From NCBI GenBank assembly GCA_900088475.1, contig FLMG01003999.1, positions 1 through 64,000 of the forward strand: a stretch of 64,000 nucleotides of DNA, given 5' to 3'. Numbering within the stretch: the first letter of the stretch is position 1; every line of letters begins with the position of its first letter. A model generated the notes under the pieces. The model saw nothing but the letters and a program-made list of their open reading frames with translations. It searched no databases and was not told where the DNA came from. This DNA is from Hyphochytrium catenoides. Its lineage: Eukaryota; Sar; Hyphochytriomycetes; Hyphochytriales; Hyphochytriaceae. The position numbers were made by a program, and so were the translations under genes. Below are positions 22,511 through 33,345 of this stretch, in pieces.

Positions 22511-24775
22511 ATGGAAGACAAGAAGTGGACTACTGTCATCTGCTGCATGGGCGCTGGGTACGTCGGAGGGCCGACAATGGCTGTCATTGCGTGGAAGTGT
22601 CCCGACGTGAGTCACAAGTTCTATTTATTCAACATAAGCGTCTGGTTCCTAAGCTTGCCCTCTAGATCAAGGTAATTGTAGTGGATCTCAACCAGCGCCA
22701 AATAGGCAGATGGAACGATAGCTCTAATCTTCCGGTCTATGAGCCTGGACTGCGCGAGATAATCGATGAAGTGCGAGGAAGGTGAGTTGACGAATGACAT
22801 GCCCTTGGGTCTCGACGAAGCTGTTGACCGCTACTTGACACTAGAAATATGTTCTTCACTACCGACATCGATGGCTCTATAAAAGAGGCGGACATAGTGT
22901 TTGTCAGCGTTAACACGCCAACAAAGCTTAAAGGTATTGGTAAGGGCGTAGCCGCGAATCTAAAGAACTGCGAGCTCGCCGCGCGTAAGATTGCTGAGGT
23001 AGCAACCACACATAAAATAGTGGTATGTGTCGCGCGCGGAGGCCGTCAAGGACTAGTACTAGTACCAAATCACAATCTGACAGCTGCCTTGTCGCTCCAG
23101 GTTGAGAAGTCAACGGTGCCAGTCCGCACTTCCGAGTCTATCGAAGCTGTGCTCATGGCGAACAGTAAGGGGTTGCAGTTTGACATACTCTCAAATCCAG
23201 AATTCCTGGCGGAAGGTGTGATCATTGCTGTCACTATTTTTGCTAACTTGCTAAAAGTTAGCGACAGGCACGGCGATAAAGGACTTGCTGAACCCAGACC
23301 GGGTACTTATAGGAGGCAAACAGACTCCAAGTGGACAGGCAGCCGTCGAAAAGTTAGCTAACATTTACAGCAGATGGGTACCTAGAGGTACGACCCTGCC
23401 GGTCTTTATGGTACCCACCACTCTAAACGAGAACTGTATACCACTGTTGAGCAGAGAAGGTCATCACGACCAATTTATGGTCTAGTGAGCTCTCCAAGCT
23501 CGTTGCCAATGCCTTTTTGGCGCAGAGAATAAGCAGTATTAATTCAGTCTCCGCCCTTTGTGAGGCCACCAGTGCGGATGTGCAGGAGGTGGCTCGTGCC
23601 ATCGGCGCCGACTCCCGCATAGGTAGTAAGTTCTTGAATGCCGGTGTGGGCTTTGGAGGGTCATGCTTCCAAAAGGTGACTGTTATCTGATATTTGAAAC
23701 CTCTACCCCTTGTAACGAGCCAACGTCTTCCTACCTCACAGGACATTTTAAACCTAGTCTATCTCTGTGAGCAGCACAACTTGGATGAAGTGGCAGATTA
23801 TTGGCGCCAGGTCGTCCTAATGAACGATTACCAGAAGACGCGTTTCGCGGAAGTCATTGTGCAAAAAATGTTCAACACAATTACAGACAAGACGTAAGTG
23901 CAAAGTCTACATCCGTAGTCCAATCTCGACTGGTGCTCAAGACGGACTACATATAGCATTGCCATTATGGGATTCTCCTTCAAGAAGGACACAGGAGACA
24001 CACGTGAGACCCCAGCTGGTCTGGTCATCAAAATTTTACTGGAGGAAGGAGCAATACTGAATATTTATGATCCTAAGGTCAGCTCTTATGCGCCAACAGA
24101 AAACAGGGACTTCCCGCTTCTAACCCTTTGTCCCCTCAGGTCGAGCAGGAAGATCTCATCAGGGAGTTGGAATACCAAGGGATCAATGAATCAGACTATC
24201 CTAACTGGCAGGTAAAGTCCTATTTGTGGTACGACTTGTGGTTGCCGCAACCTGACAAGGACCTGCACTACTTCCTAGAATTCAGTGCACCGTTGTAAAG
24301 ATCCGTATGCGGCCGCGGAGGGTGCACACGCCATTGTAGTTTTGACAGAGTGGGATGAGTTCAAGTCTCTCAACTACCGCAAGATTTATCAATCCATGGT
24401 GAAGCCTGTAAGTTTGACGATGTAGCTCTCTCAGACGTCCATAATCCTTCGGTAACTTTACCTGTACGGGGTAGGCTTTTGCCTTTGATGGCCGACTCAT
24501 CCTTTCGCGGCAAGAGATGGAGGCATGCGGATTCAGCTTCTTTGCCATCGGCAAGCCGGGAAATAAGCCTTTGAAGATCAGGTAAGCTAAAATGTAAGGT
24601 GGCCACCGCTCCATCCTCAGCACGTATAAAGTAACAATTGTTTCTCTCCAGCAGAAGCAACCCTCCCTCTCCTGCAAGCCATTCTGCCGGAGCAGGCAGC
24701 CAGGGTTTTGGGATGCGGCCACCTGCAACAATCCGCGTCCATTCCGTGCCAGGTGGCGGCTCTGTAACTCGCTAG
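22511..24775 (+). CDS. UGDH: UDP-glucose 6-dehydrogenase
   Basis: Multi-exon gene from ATG 22511. The Rossmann motif [18 protein letters not shown], then [13 protein letters not shown] and LPVYEPGL are typical. SVNTPTK and STVPVRT mark the first domain, and [19 protein letters not shown] is restored by splicing. The active-site cysteine is in [12 protein letters not shown] (about 23660-23750). The C-terminal nucleotide domain has [22 protein letters not shown] and [10 protein letters not shown]. The enzyme oxidises UDP-glucose to UDP-glucuronate with two NAD+, feeding wall, matrix and mucilage polysaccharides. The coding end is ambiguous: unspliced reading stops at TAA 24583-24585, but that TAA lies inside a consensus donor (AG|GTAAGC). 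Splicing to a CTCCAG acceptor adds a Ser/Pro/Gly tail ending at TAG 24773-24775. Confidence 0.92.
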
Positions 24776-24892
24776 ATTCATAGATCAAAGGGACAGAGAT
24801 CGCACCAATAAAGATAGAGTACATAAACGCTTGTCCGGTCGGGAGAGGAGGAGCTAAAGCGGCGGCCTTGAGCCTGGCCCCGCTCTCTCTCT

Positions 24893-25319
24893 TTAGTGAC
24901 CCAGCAAGGCGCGTCTTCTTCCATGACCCAATGGTAGACTAGTTCTATTGATCCAGTTGCTCCAGCAGTATCCCTGTGTATGTGGCTTTACAAAACCCGG
25001 GGGAGGTCTGAGGAGTGGTCCGTTACAGAAGTTTATTGTACTGTAAAAGGTAGTTCCAGCCGCCTCAAGGGAGTTCCCAGAGCTGAAGAAATATCGACGG
25101 CACCCTCTCAACCAACAGCTTTCTGGAGGCGCAATGACGGACCGCCATAGGTCGAGGATATCTGTCATTGCGCGCATCTCTTCGCATAATTGGGCTAGTG
25201 TCTCCACTGCCACCGGTTTCTTCTTTCCATTAGACAAGGGAGATCCTTGCGTTTTTGTCAGTATTGGTCGTTGTCCATTCTTCTCTGCTTCCTCTGCTTT
25301 CACTTCAACAAGCTTGGGC
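24893..25319 (-). CDS. hypothetical ORF, weak
   Basis: A minus-strand open frame of about 140 codons without an ATG near its 5' end; a CATCTAG acceptor just upstream could make it an internal or terminal exon. The sequence holds KKKPVAVETLAQLCEEMRAM and DILDLWRSVIAPPE, helical in character, then a Cys/Arg-rich and low-quality stretch. No family recognised. It occupies the gap between UGDH and IQUB and may be only a chance frame. Confidence 0.22.
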
Positions 25320-25403
25320 TAGATGGAGGAGGGATGTAGAGGTCTTCACTTGGCATAAAAAGCTGATAAGGCTGGAACGGCATCACAATCTTGTCCTGGA
25401 TCC

Positions 25404-27424
25404 ATGGAGGAAGTCCGGAAGCCTGACGTCACTGAGGCTTCTCTTGCTAATGAAGGCGATCAAGCGCTGACTGGCGACTCAAAAGCACATGAAGATAGTC
25501 TTGGGCGTTCTGGCAAGGAGCATGATCTTAGTGAAACGGTTCTAGTTATTGCTGAGTTCATCCCGGATAGCCTCATACACCGTGCGACGCTGCATGCGAC
25601 TGACTCTCTACAGCTGATTGTAGAAACAACGGCGGCTGAGCTTTCGTTAGACCCGACTCTTTTCAATGTGGAGGAGTTCTACCAACGTATGGACATTTCT
25701 GATGGCATAAAGCTTATACGGACTTGAACTAACTCGCACCTGTCCTATAGTTTACAGAGAGGGTCGATCGCTCTCGGCAGTGCAAATCAAGGACAGCCCT
25801 ATAGAACGCACTTTTACAGGTGCAAGAAGTAGCGAGCTCCTCTTGCACATTCGCTATGGAGAGCCCCCGCCCCGGTCCCAACCGCCAAGCAACGGCTTGC
25901 CCGCAAAGATCTCCGTCTCTGTCGATCGCGGCGACGGGCAGCAAGAAGTGATTGATGTTGCTATCGAGCCCTTTACTGGTAGAAAAAGGTATCTGGGTGG
26001 TTATAAGAACAAGAAGAACAACCGCCTTTTCCACCACGCAAGCGCACAGGTATGAAGTAGTGCCTTCGCGCCTTCAATGCATTGTGCGAAGGTTTGTCAG
26101 CCGTTATACCCGTTGCTAACTCTTGCGCTCGCATGGTAGACTGATGTAGTCCGGGAAGTCGGAAAGGTCAAAGATTATAGTCAAAGAGTGACACGAGAGA
26201 CTCAAACGGTGCATATAAGCTCTCGTTCGCAGCAGACAAAAAGAGAGAATGGCAGTCAAATGCAGCGGAAGGACCTTGTGATCGACTCATCGCATGACCG
26301 CGTGTTGCATCCGCGAGGCTACTTCACCTCAGAACAGCACAACCTACGAAAGATAGCGAAGACCATTGTTATACAAAGATATTGGAGGAAGTACAAAGCA
26401 ACATGCTTAGTAGCAGCAATTAGAGCAGAACGACAAAGGAAGCAGGAAGAGTGGAGACAGAGGCAGGCAGACAAACAGAGAGAGGTTGAGGAAAAGAGAA
26501 AGGTAAGATCAAAGAACCGACAAATGATTTGCGACAACTCATACTTGGCGCCAATGTCCTTCCGCCAGATTGAACTTGAACGACGTATAAACCCAAGGAC
26601 GAAGGAGGACTTCCAGCTGCTCTATAACGAGTTAGAAGAATGGAAAGAGAAAGAACAAGCCAAAATCAAGGCTGAAGGTGTCCTATGCCACCTCTATAAT
26701 GCGTCTCGCACACCATCAGACTGATATAAGACTGGTCCGCACGCTATACCAGGTTTATCACGCGAGGAGACACATGAGAAGCTCGAAAAGCTCCTTCATG
26801 CCGAGACTAGGCTGTTACAAGAGATTGACAGGCTGAAAATCGAGACTAACAAAAGTAATCGGGATGAGAAGGTGCTAGAGCGAATGCAGAAGCTTGCGAA
26901 GCCCAAACAGTGGCAGTTGGGAGACGGTAAAACCGTCGATATCCATACGCCCACAACCATCCGAGCACAGGTAACTTCTAAATATTCCTGGCTGATTCTT
27001 CAATTTTGCTAACGTGATTGGCCCAAACAACAACACATAGGAGCTCCTAGAGCTCCATCGAGCCCTTCTGGCTTCGAGTTTGACCGTAGACGAGCGCCTT
27101 GAAGTACTACTGAACATCAAATGGACCGTACTAGAGTTTGAGTGCCCGCTGACAAAGGAGATAGTGGAGCTTGTCGAAAGGGAAGCGGACCTTCTGAATA
27201 GGGGAAGATCACAGAAGAGCCTTGACGGCCTGCGAAAGCGTATTGGCTACCTTTTTCAACAATTTGTGGAAACCCCGGAGTTTAACCCCGAAGCTCGTGT
27301 ATTGATAAAGGTGAGTCAAGGCTACTCTACCGTCTCACTTGCAAGCGCTGCTAGCGGGATGTCACCTCTGACGGATGGATTATTACGACTAGATACCCAG
27401 CCAACGTTAGAAATGAAAAGGTAG
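25404..27424 (+). CDS. IQUB: IQ motif and ubiquitin-like domain-containing protein (axonemal)
   Basis: Exons 25404-25686, 25751-26049, 26140 to about 26678, then two more, in phase. Exons 1-2 encode the ubiquitin-like domain (residues about 48-140). Then comes the family segment RKRYLGGYKNKKNN...FHHASAQTD with RETQTVHIS, the IQ motif IVIQRYWRKYKA, a charged coiled coil, RRINPRTKEDFQLLYNELEEW, WQLGDGKTVDIHTP, and the highly conserved end DERLEVLLNIKWTVLEFECP, then READLLNRG and LDGLRKRIGYLFQQFVETP. IQUB is a radial-spoke-associated axonemal protein of motile cilia, and the IQ motif should bind calmodulin. The last codons are uncertain: a strong AAG|GTGAGT donor at 27310 suggests one more splice to IPSQR with TAG 27408-27410; otherwise the stop is 27422-27424. 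It ends about 20-35 nt from the convergent NRAMP stop. Confidence 0.9.
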
Positions 27425-27444
27425 CCAGTAACATGTTTCAACCG

Positions 27445-29712
27445 TCAACCATGTCCCGAACCACAGCCAGACCTGATATAAGTTACCAGGGAGGTTATCC
27501 TAGCTCTAAGAAGATAGAAGATGAAGAAAAAGTAGGCCAAACATCCCACAGTAAACAGGAGTATCTGCCACCAGTTTAGCACAGCCGAGGATAGGAATTT
27601 GAAGGCAAGGTAGATGTTTGATATTGTGACCAATAGTCCAAGAGCGTACATTAGCGCCTGGGAAGACGAAAGTAATCCGGAAGAGATATCAGTAAATGCC
27701 CCAAGCGTGAGAATTGTGCAGATGTCATACCTGAGTTTTTCCACCGTTGGAGAAGCGCCCCATGAGCTTTTCATCTCCAGTGAACTGCAGAAGCGGAATC
27801 AAAGCAAATGGCAGTTGAACACTCTGAAGAATGTTAAGCCACTCATCCATACGGTCGCTCTCATCCGCATGCTTCTTAGACAAAGTGGCGACGAGGACAG
27901 CTGGGCCTAGAGCAAGTAAGCGGGTAGAAACTGTCCGTACCCATGGAGAAACTTTTATCTGCCAGAATCCTAAACATGTTGCCGTCGGTTACTAAGTTGA
28001 TATTGGTACCAGACGGCTCCCGTGTTCTAACCTTCCATCACAAATTGTCCGGCATAAGTTCCTGTCATGACGGATGCTTGGCCAGCAGCCAAGAGTCCTA
28101 CTGCCCACACTGTTCTGGCTACGTTACCGTAGAGACCATAAAGCGCCTCTCCAGCGTCCGAAAGGCCCACAGGTGTGCAAAGGCCAGTACTCGAATTAAT
28201 TGTACATCTATCACAAGGACCTACTATGTGACCGTCCTATGGGGTACAGTCAGTCAAACTGAAGCGACGACCTCTTGAAGAAAGGCATGCGGTTACCTCA
28301 ATCACACAGGCTCCCTTGTCGCCAAAGTTGTAGACCTCACCGCCTGACGCGAGAGCGACTGCGACTGGCACACAAGCCGTGTTTACCGCAGCCACAGCGG
28401 CACATGGCTCATAATAAAAGCTCTTCGCAAAGACGGATACTACTGCCAAGTTGATGATAAACGATACCGCTAGGGCCAAGGTTGCTTCTATAGTGAAATA
28501 GAAGATAGCCTGCTTCACCTGAGCTTGGCTCCCTTGATCGATCTTGCGAGACTTTAAAGTAAGAAGAGGAGGCAATCAGCAACCTTAGCTTTCCTGATGA
28601 AACGCGCCCTTGTGGTTTATCTAGGTTTCTTACCTGTACTAATGCAGAGTGCAAATAAATATTATGCGGCATGATGATCGCCCCCAGTATACCCACAGCT
28701 TGAAGAACTGCATAGTCAGAAACTTCAGGAAGAAATCCTCCGATCACTTGGAATGGATCCGGCTTGCTGATGCCAAAGTCCACTAAGAAGCTGAAGCCCA
28801 TTATGGAGACCAAGAGACCAAAGAACATTTCCAAAGCTCTGATCCCTGCCAGATGGACTCCTAAAAATGTGAAGGTGTCTATGCCTGTTACCAAGCATCC
28901 TACCCAGAGGGGCCACCCAAAAAGCAACTTGAAGGCAATGGCTGAGCCGATAACCTACGTCAGAAAAACTGATTTAGAAGGGAATGAACGAGTCGCTAAC
29001 TGGGCAACCGGAAATAGTTTTCACCTCTTGTATGTCACTGCCGATAATGGCAACCTCCGCCATTAACCAGAGCGCTGTAGCCGTGGCCCGTGAATACTCC
29101 TGCCGACATAGTTGAGCAAGATCGCGTCCGGTAACTACGCCTATAATGGGATTGGTAAAGAGGGAGGACTGAGCCTCTCATCTGTTTAGGTGCTAGCTCC
29201 ATATTGTTTGCTTCTTTACCTAATCTTGCAGCCAATATTTGAAGCAATAGCCCAATAACAGTGCTAACGAACAATACCCAGACTAGCTGGTAGCCTCCAT
29301 ATGCTCCAGCTTGTAAATCACTTTCAAGATTCCCAGGATCCAAGAAAGCCATGCTCTACGGTCGTGACACTTTAATCAAAACGTGCGCCAGACTGAGGCA
29401 GAACCAGCGACCAAAGATTGACCAGTCCTTACCATCAGCCATCCTGGTCCTGTATACGCCCAGAGAGTCCTAAAGCTAGGGCGTCAGCATCCGGGGTAGA
29501 GGGTAAATAGCGTCAGACTCTCCTAACTTCGTTGCTTTGGTCAGAGTCTCATACACCTACCTGAAGCGATGAGAATCTTCCTCTTCCGGAGGGAAGATCA
29601 CTGATTTGTCGCCAACCCCGTCCTCCTCCGCATGGTGTACTGGAAGGAATGGCTTGTATTGAGATTTGTTTTGACCAGTATCCTCAAGCTCCCTGTACTC
29701 GATCTCTTCCAT
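27445..29712 (-). CDS. NRAMP-family divalent metal transporter
   Basis: Multi-exon minus-strand gene. The acidic cytosolic N-terminus ([14 protein letters not shown] 29712) splices to [12 protein letters not shown], then [17 protein letters not shown], giving the metal-binding DPGN motif of TM1. Next come [20 protein letters not shown] and later [17 protein letters not shown] with the diagnostic MPH motif of TM6. TM7-TM12 include [20 protein letters not shown], the family's GQSSTITGTYAGQ-like signature, and the final hydrophobic pairs ending HG*, TGA complementary to 27445-27447. NRAMPs are proton-coupled Mn2+/Fe2+ importers of the plasma membrane or endosome/vacuole. The DPGN and MPH motifs predict a functional transporter. 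The start could lie further upstream, since the frame is open 5' of the ATG. Confidence 0.9.
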
Positions 29713-30725
29713 GATTTCTTTTGTTGGGAGAATCAAAATCTCAGGAAAGCGGTGGACCAGCACAAGACTCTGTGCTACTGGCGCCGTGTAGCTGAGCCCA
29801 TGCGTGCAACAAATCTTATGAACGTGCTTACTACGTGACGATCATTCACCGCAATAATAACATAAATTGCCACACAGGAGAACTACACCTTCTTCGTGGA
29901 GCCCTTCCTCTCAATAGATAAAGACGGGATGCTTCTGTCTACAACGCTCAAAGTAACGAAGCGCGACGTTGAAGCGTCTCAGAGTCTGCCAATCTGAGGT
30001 AGTCGCGACGTTGGGAGAGTGTCTTCATCTGCTGGTAACGGTGCAACAAGGGCGAAGGGCTGTGAGGAGGAGGAGGACCAGGAGGAGGAGCGATCCTGAC
30101 GAGAGAGGAGAGGATGACGCTTGAAGGAGCAACCATCATCTGAGCCCACGCCCTTCGGAACGAAGCTTCAGGGGGAGTTCTGAGTCTCGATGTGGCTTTT
30201 TTCCCCTCCTCTTCTTGACATGACAGGAGTAGTTAGTTGCATCACCACTCTCGAGATTCATTGCTGTTGTTGTTTGAGGCGTCCGCCGCCGCTTTTCAAA
30301 GTAATCGCAGTGAAGGCCTTTTCTCCGAGGTAGTCCCCTTGTTTGTCCCTCGATATCGCTTTCTCTGAAGCAGCCAGACACGAGATGACTCGCGAGGTTT
30401 GACGAAGGACGTTCCGCCCAAGGTCAGGGGAAGTATAACTATGATCTATCATTGTGCGCTAATGCGAATAGGAGTGAGGAAAGAGCAATACGACGCTTGT
30501 TGACAAAGCCTCGAAGGACTACTCGTCAATGCATTGATGGTTATGCGGCGTGGCCAGGGAGAGAAGTGAGGTTTGACGGAGGTCCTACTACCCCTGATCG
30601 CTTGCTACCGATCGAGGACGAGGAACCACATGGAAAAGGATTTGAAGCGCTGCTCGATGAGCCAACGTCTGATAAAAAGCACTACTGCCCAGAATAGTAG
30701 TTCTGGCTCGTTGAAGTTTTCCTCG
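29713..30725. other. intergenic region, no supported gene
   Basis: About 1 kb between the NRAMP start and the 3' end of the next minus-strand gene. It contains short frames on both strands without family features and a GGAGGAGGAGGACC purine run (about 30065-30090). It probably holds the NRAMP promoter. Confidence 0.4.
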
Positions 30726-31443
30726 TCAAACGTAAGGATGTTTAAGTGGTGCCTTCGCATGAAAGCACTGGATGTGAGGGTTGTGTGACGGCGAAGAACC
30801 CAAAGAGATAATAACCAGCAGTCTTCCCTGTCAAGGGAGTTTGCAGAACTTACCTGGTTGTGGCCCCACAGACATTGTCCCTCTACAGGGAGGCTCTTCT
30901 GCGGCGCTTGACACCAATCCAAAGAACTGCAATAAGCACGATGGCCGTCATGGAAAATGACACAAAAGAAAGGATCGGGCTTGCCACCATTGACAAGTGT
31001 TTTTAGCTGTCCAGAAGCGATTCCCAAAAACTTTTCAATGCAGTCCACTGGTGTCTAGACGGCAACAAGCATTATACGAGCACCCACAATAGGGTGGTGT
31101 ATCGTCAACAGCAATAGTATTCTTTCTGTCGCATTCCAGGTACGATGATAGACCAGGTCTTCTGCTTTTCAAAATCTTCTGGGTCTCAAGGGGCTGGAGT
31201 TAAACACCCTTGATCTACCATATAATAATAGCCTTACTGATGACATCTTACCAAATGTCGGCGAATTAAGAGCTGTATCTTGGTGTGCCCGAAAGCTCTG
31301 AGCTCGGGCTGAGATAGGCCTACGCTCTCATGAAGAAGTGTCAATGATAAATAGTGGATTAGCATAATAATAGCTACTTCATGACAAGAAGCCATGATGT
31401 CTCCGAAACGTACTGTGGACGGAACCCCAACACGCGCGCTCAT
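30726..31443 (-). CDS. unrecognised protein (multi-exon model)
   Basis: Not recognised. Exon 1 (ATG 31443 or earlier, since the frame is open upstream) reads SARVGVPSTVRFGDIMASCH then a hydrophobic helix, ending in RRHL before a GTAAGA donor (about 31252). Exon 2 follows a CTCCAG acceptor with PLETQKILKSRRPGLSSYLE. Exon 3 gives DCIEKFLGIASGQLKTLV and PDPFFCVIFHDGHRAYCSSL...GQCLWGHNQ up to a GTAAGT donor (about 30853). A last short exon after CATCCAG ends at TGA 30726-30728. Cys and His are frequent in exon 3 (C, H, H, C, C, C, H), which could be a metal site. Splice signals are good but there is no homology I can name. Confidence 0.4.
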
Positions 31444-33345
31444 GTCTGGCTGATTATAGCTATTCCCAAATCCTATTATGTGGCAAATATACAAAGATTG
31501 GTAGTCCTAGGGCTGCCCAAAGCTTCGTCTTATGGTCGTTCGTCGAGGCCGATTTAGCTTTGGAATACGATGACGATAAGCAGCACACCTTTCACTCTCA
31601 TCCGTCTCAGTATTCCAGTCAGAGTCGTCTGAAGGAGATGTATTCGTAGAGTGTCATGCTGAAGAGGCAAAAGCCATCCTCTGGGACCCTTGTAATAATC
31701 TCACTTGCTTTCGTCTGCCACCTTACCCGTTGTCACGCTTTTGCTTTGGGCTGCAATATTTCAACTTGAGACCTTGGATGAACTGTACCTTATTAGCTTA
31801 TTATAAGCTACGCGCCAGTACTGTTCACTCTTTCTTCCTGCTGCCCCACCCGCAGTAAATGTGCTTTGCTCCGTCTTTAATTATTGAGCAGAGTTGCCCA
31901 CCGTATCCTGACTTACTATGGTATTGTCCTCGGGAAGGAGGAACGATTGGGGCCACGGCTCTCGTCTCGTCATCGGGGATCCCCCGCACCACCAACCGCC
32001 GCCTCTCGACAATCGACAGCAAAAAAAGCGTTGCGAAGCAGCGGCACTAGAGGAGGTACGACCAGTCATCATATCAACCCTTCGCCCGTTGTTCCATCAG
32101 CAGTGCTAACAATTCAATAGCCGGCGCCCGACAACAAAAAGGGGGTCCGACTATGTAGTCAGTAAGCAGCGACATGCGAGCTACGTCCGGAACCCGATAC
32201 CTGCATCTTACCCACAGTACAGCTCACAGTACGCTAGGTTCTCTTGCTACTCCCTTCCATGTGGAAGCCTTCTTCCCACCAATCCATCTTCCATAGAACG
32301 ACAGTACTTGGTAATAACCCTTCACCAGTCTTTTTGTGTACAAAGAGCAATACAGTCTACAAATACTAAAACTGCTACTCCCTGTCAAGGTGCGCCGAAG
32401 GGTACGATCATCTCTAACACAGCTTGAGGCCCTGGAACATCTACTGTAGCTTCTATGTCATCAGCATGTCTGTTCCTGTGGGTACATAAAGTCAGTAGGA
32501 TAGCGTCAGGGCTAAGACCAACCTAAGATTACTTGTCAGCAGCCTTGAGGTTGTAGGTTGTACAGCCATAGGTAAAACAGTAGAATGACTGATGGGCATA
32601 AATCATGCTTCTTAGACTTCTCTGTATATTCCCTCCAACTCTTTCTTATATAGTCATAGACCTTTCACATGGATAGCAGCTGTATGCAGGCTTCTTAAAT
32701 TTTCAAGTGTAAAAGGACAAACTCTTATCCATCTACCCAGCACTTATTTTGCTTTGCTCAGTTGAGCGCTGCGACACAAGTAAAACAGGTTAATGTCAGA
32801 ACGATACCGCCTGTCCCACTTCCCATCAACGTCGTCATTTGTAGTTGAAAGAGTAAGAGAGAGCGGGACTATCCATGGAAGTAGCTGCTTATCAGAGCCA
32901 TGCTGACAACTGTATCACCGCTTCTCCTTGGAATGGCCACAAGGATAGAACTTCTCCTCAACTCGTCTTTATCCGTTCAAGTCGTGAGGGGAGAGAGAAG
33001 AGCTCCTCTTGTTGAGTAGGTGAGCAGCGACGGCCTGTACTACTGCTACTTGTAGAACTATACCCTCTTTAAAAGATACAATCGCTTTAACTAACAAAAC
33101 CTCTGCCTTTGCTTTCATCAGTTTGAGGGTTCAAACGTCAAGCTGATGCACTTCGGTCGGGACGTCCATAACTCTACTAGCAGACGGTGAGACGCCAAAT
33201 AAACGTAGCTGTCTATTCATCTGTCCTCACTTTGCATTTGTCGCGTTGAGACTCGAACCAGCGGGTAGAACTTGGCTACGCTGCAGCCTTTAGTCCTTGA
33301 GGTGTCGGCATACTCTACAGGCGATCGTGAGAGGACAGCGCAGCA
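31444..33345. other. 1.9 kb gene-free interval upstream of tyrosinase
   Basis: Several short overlapping frames (for example around 31825-32120 on both strands) but no exon chain with a family signal. The last few hundred bases presumably contain the tyrosinase promoter and leader. Confidence 0.4.
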
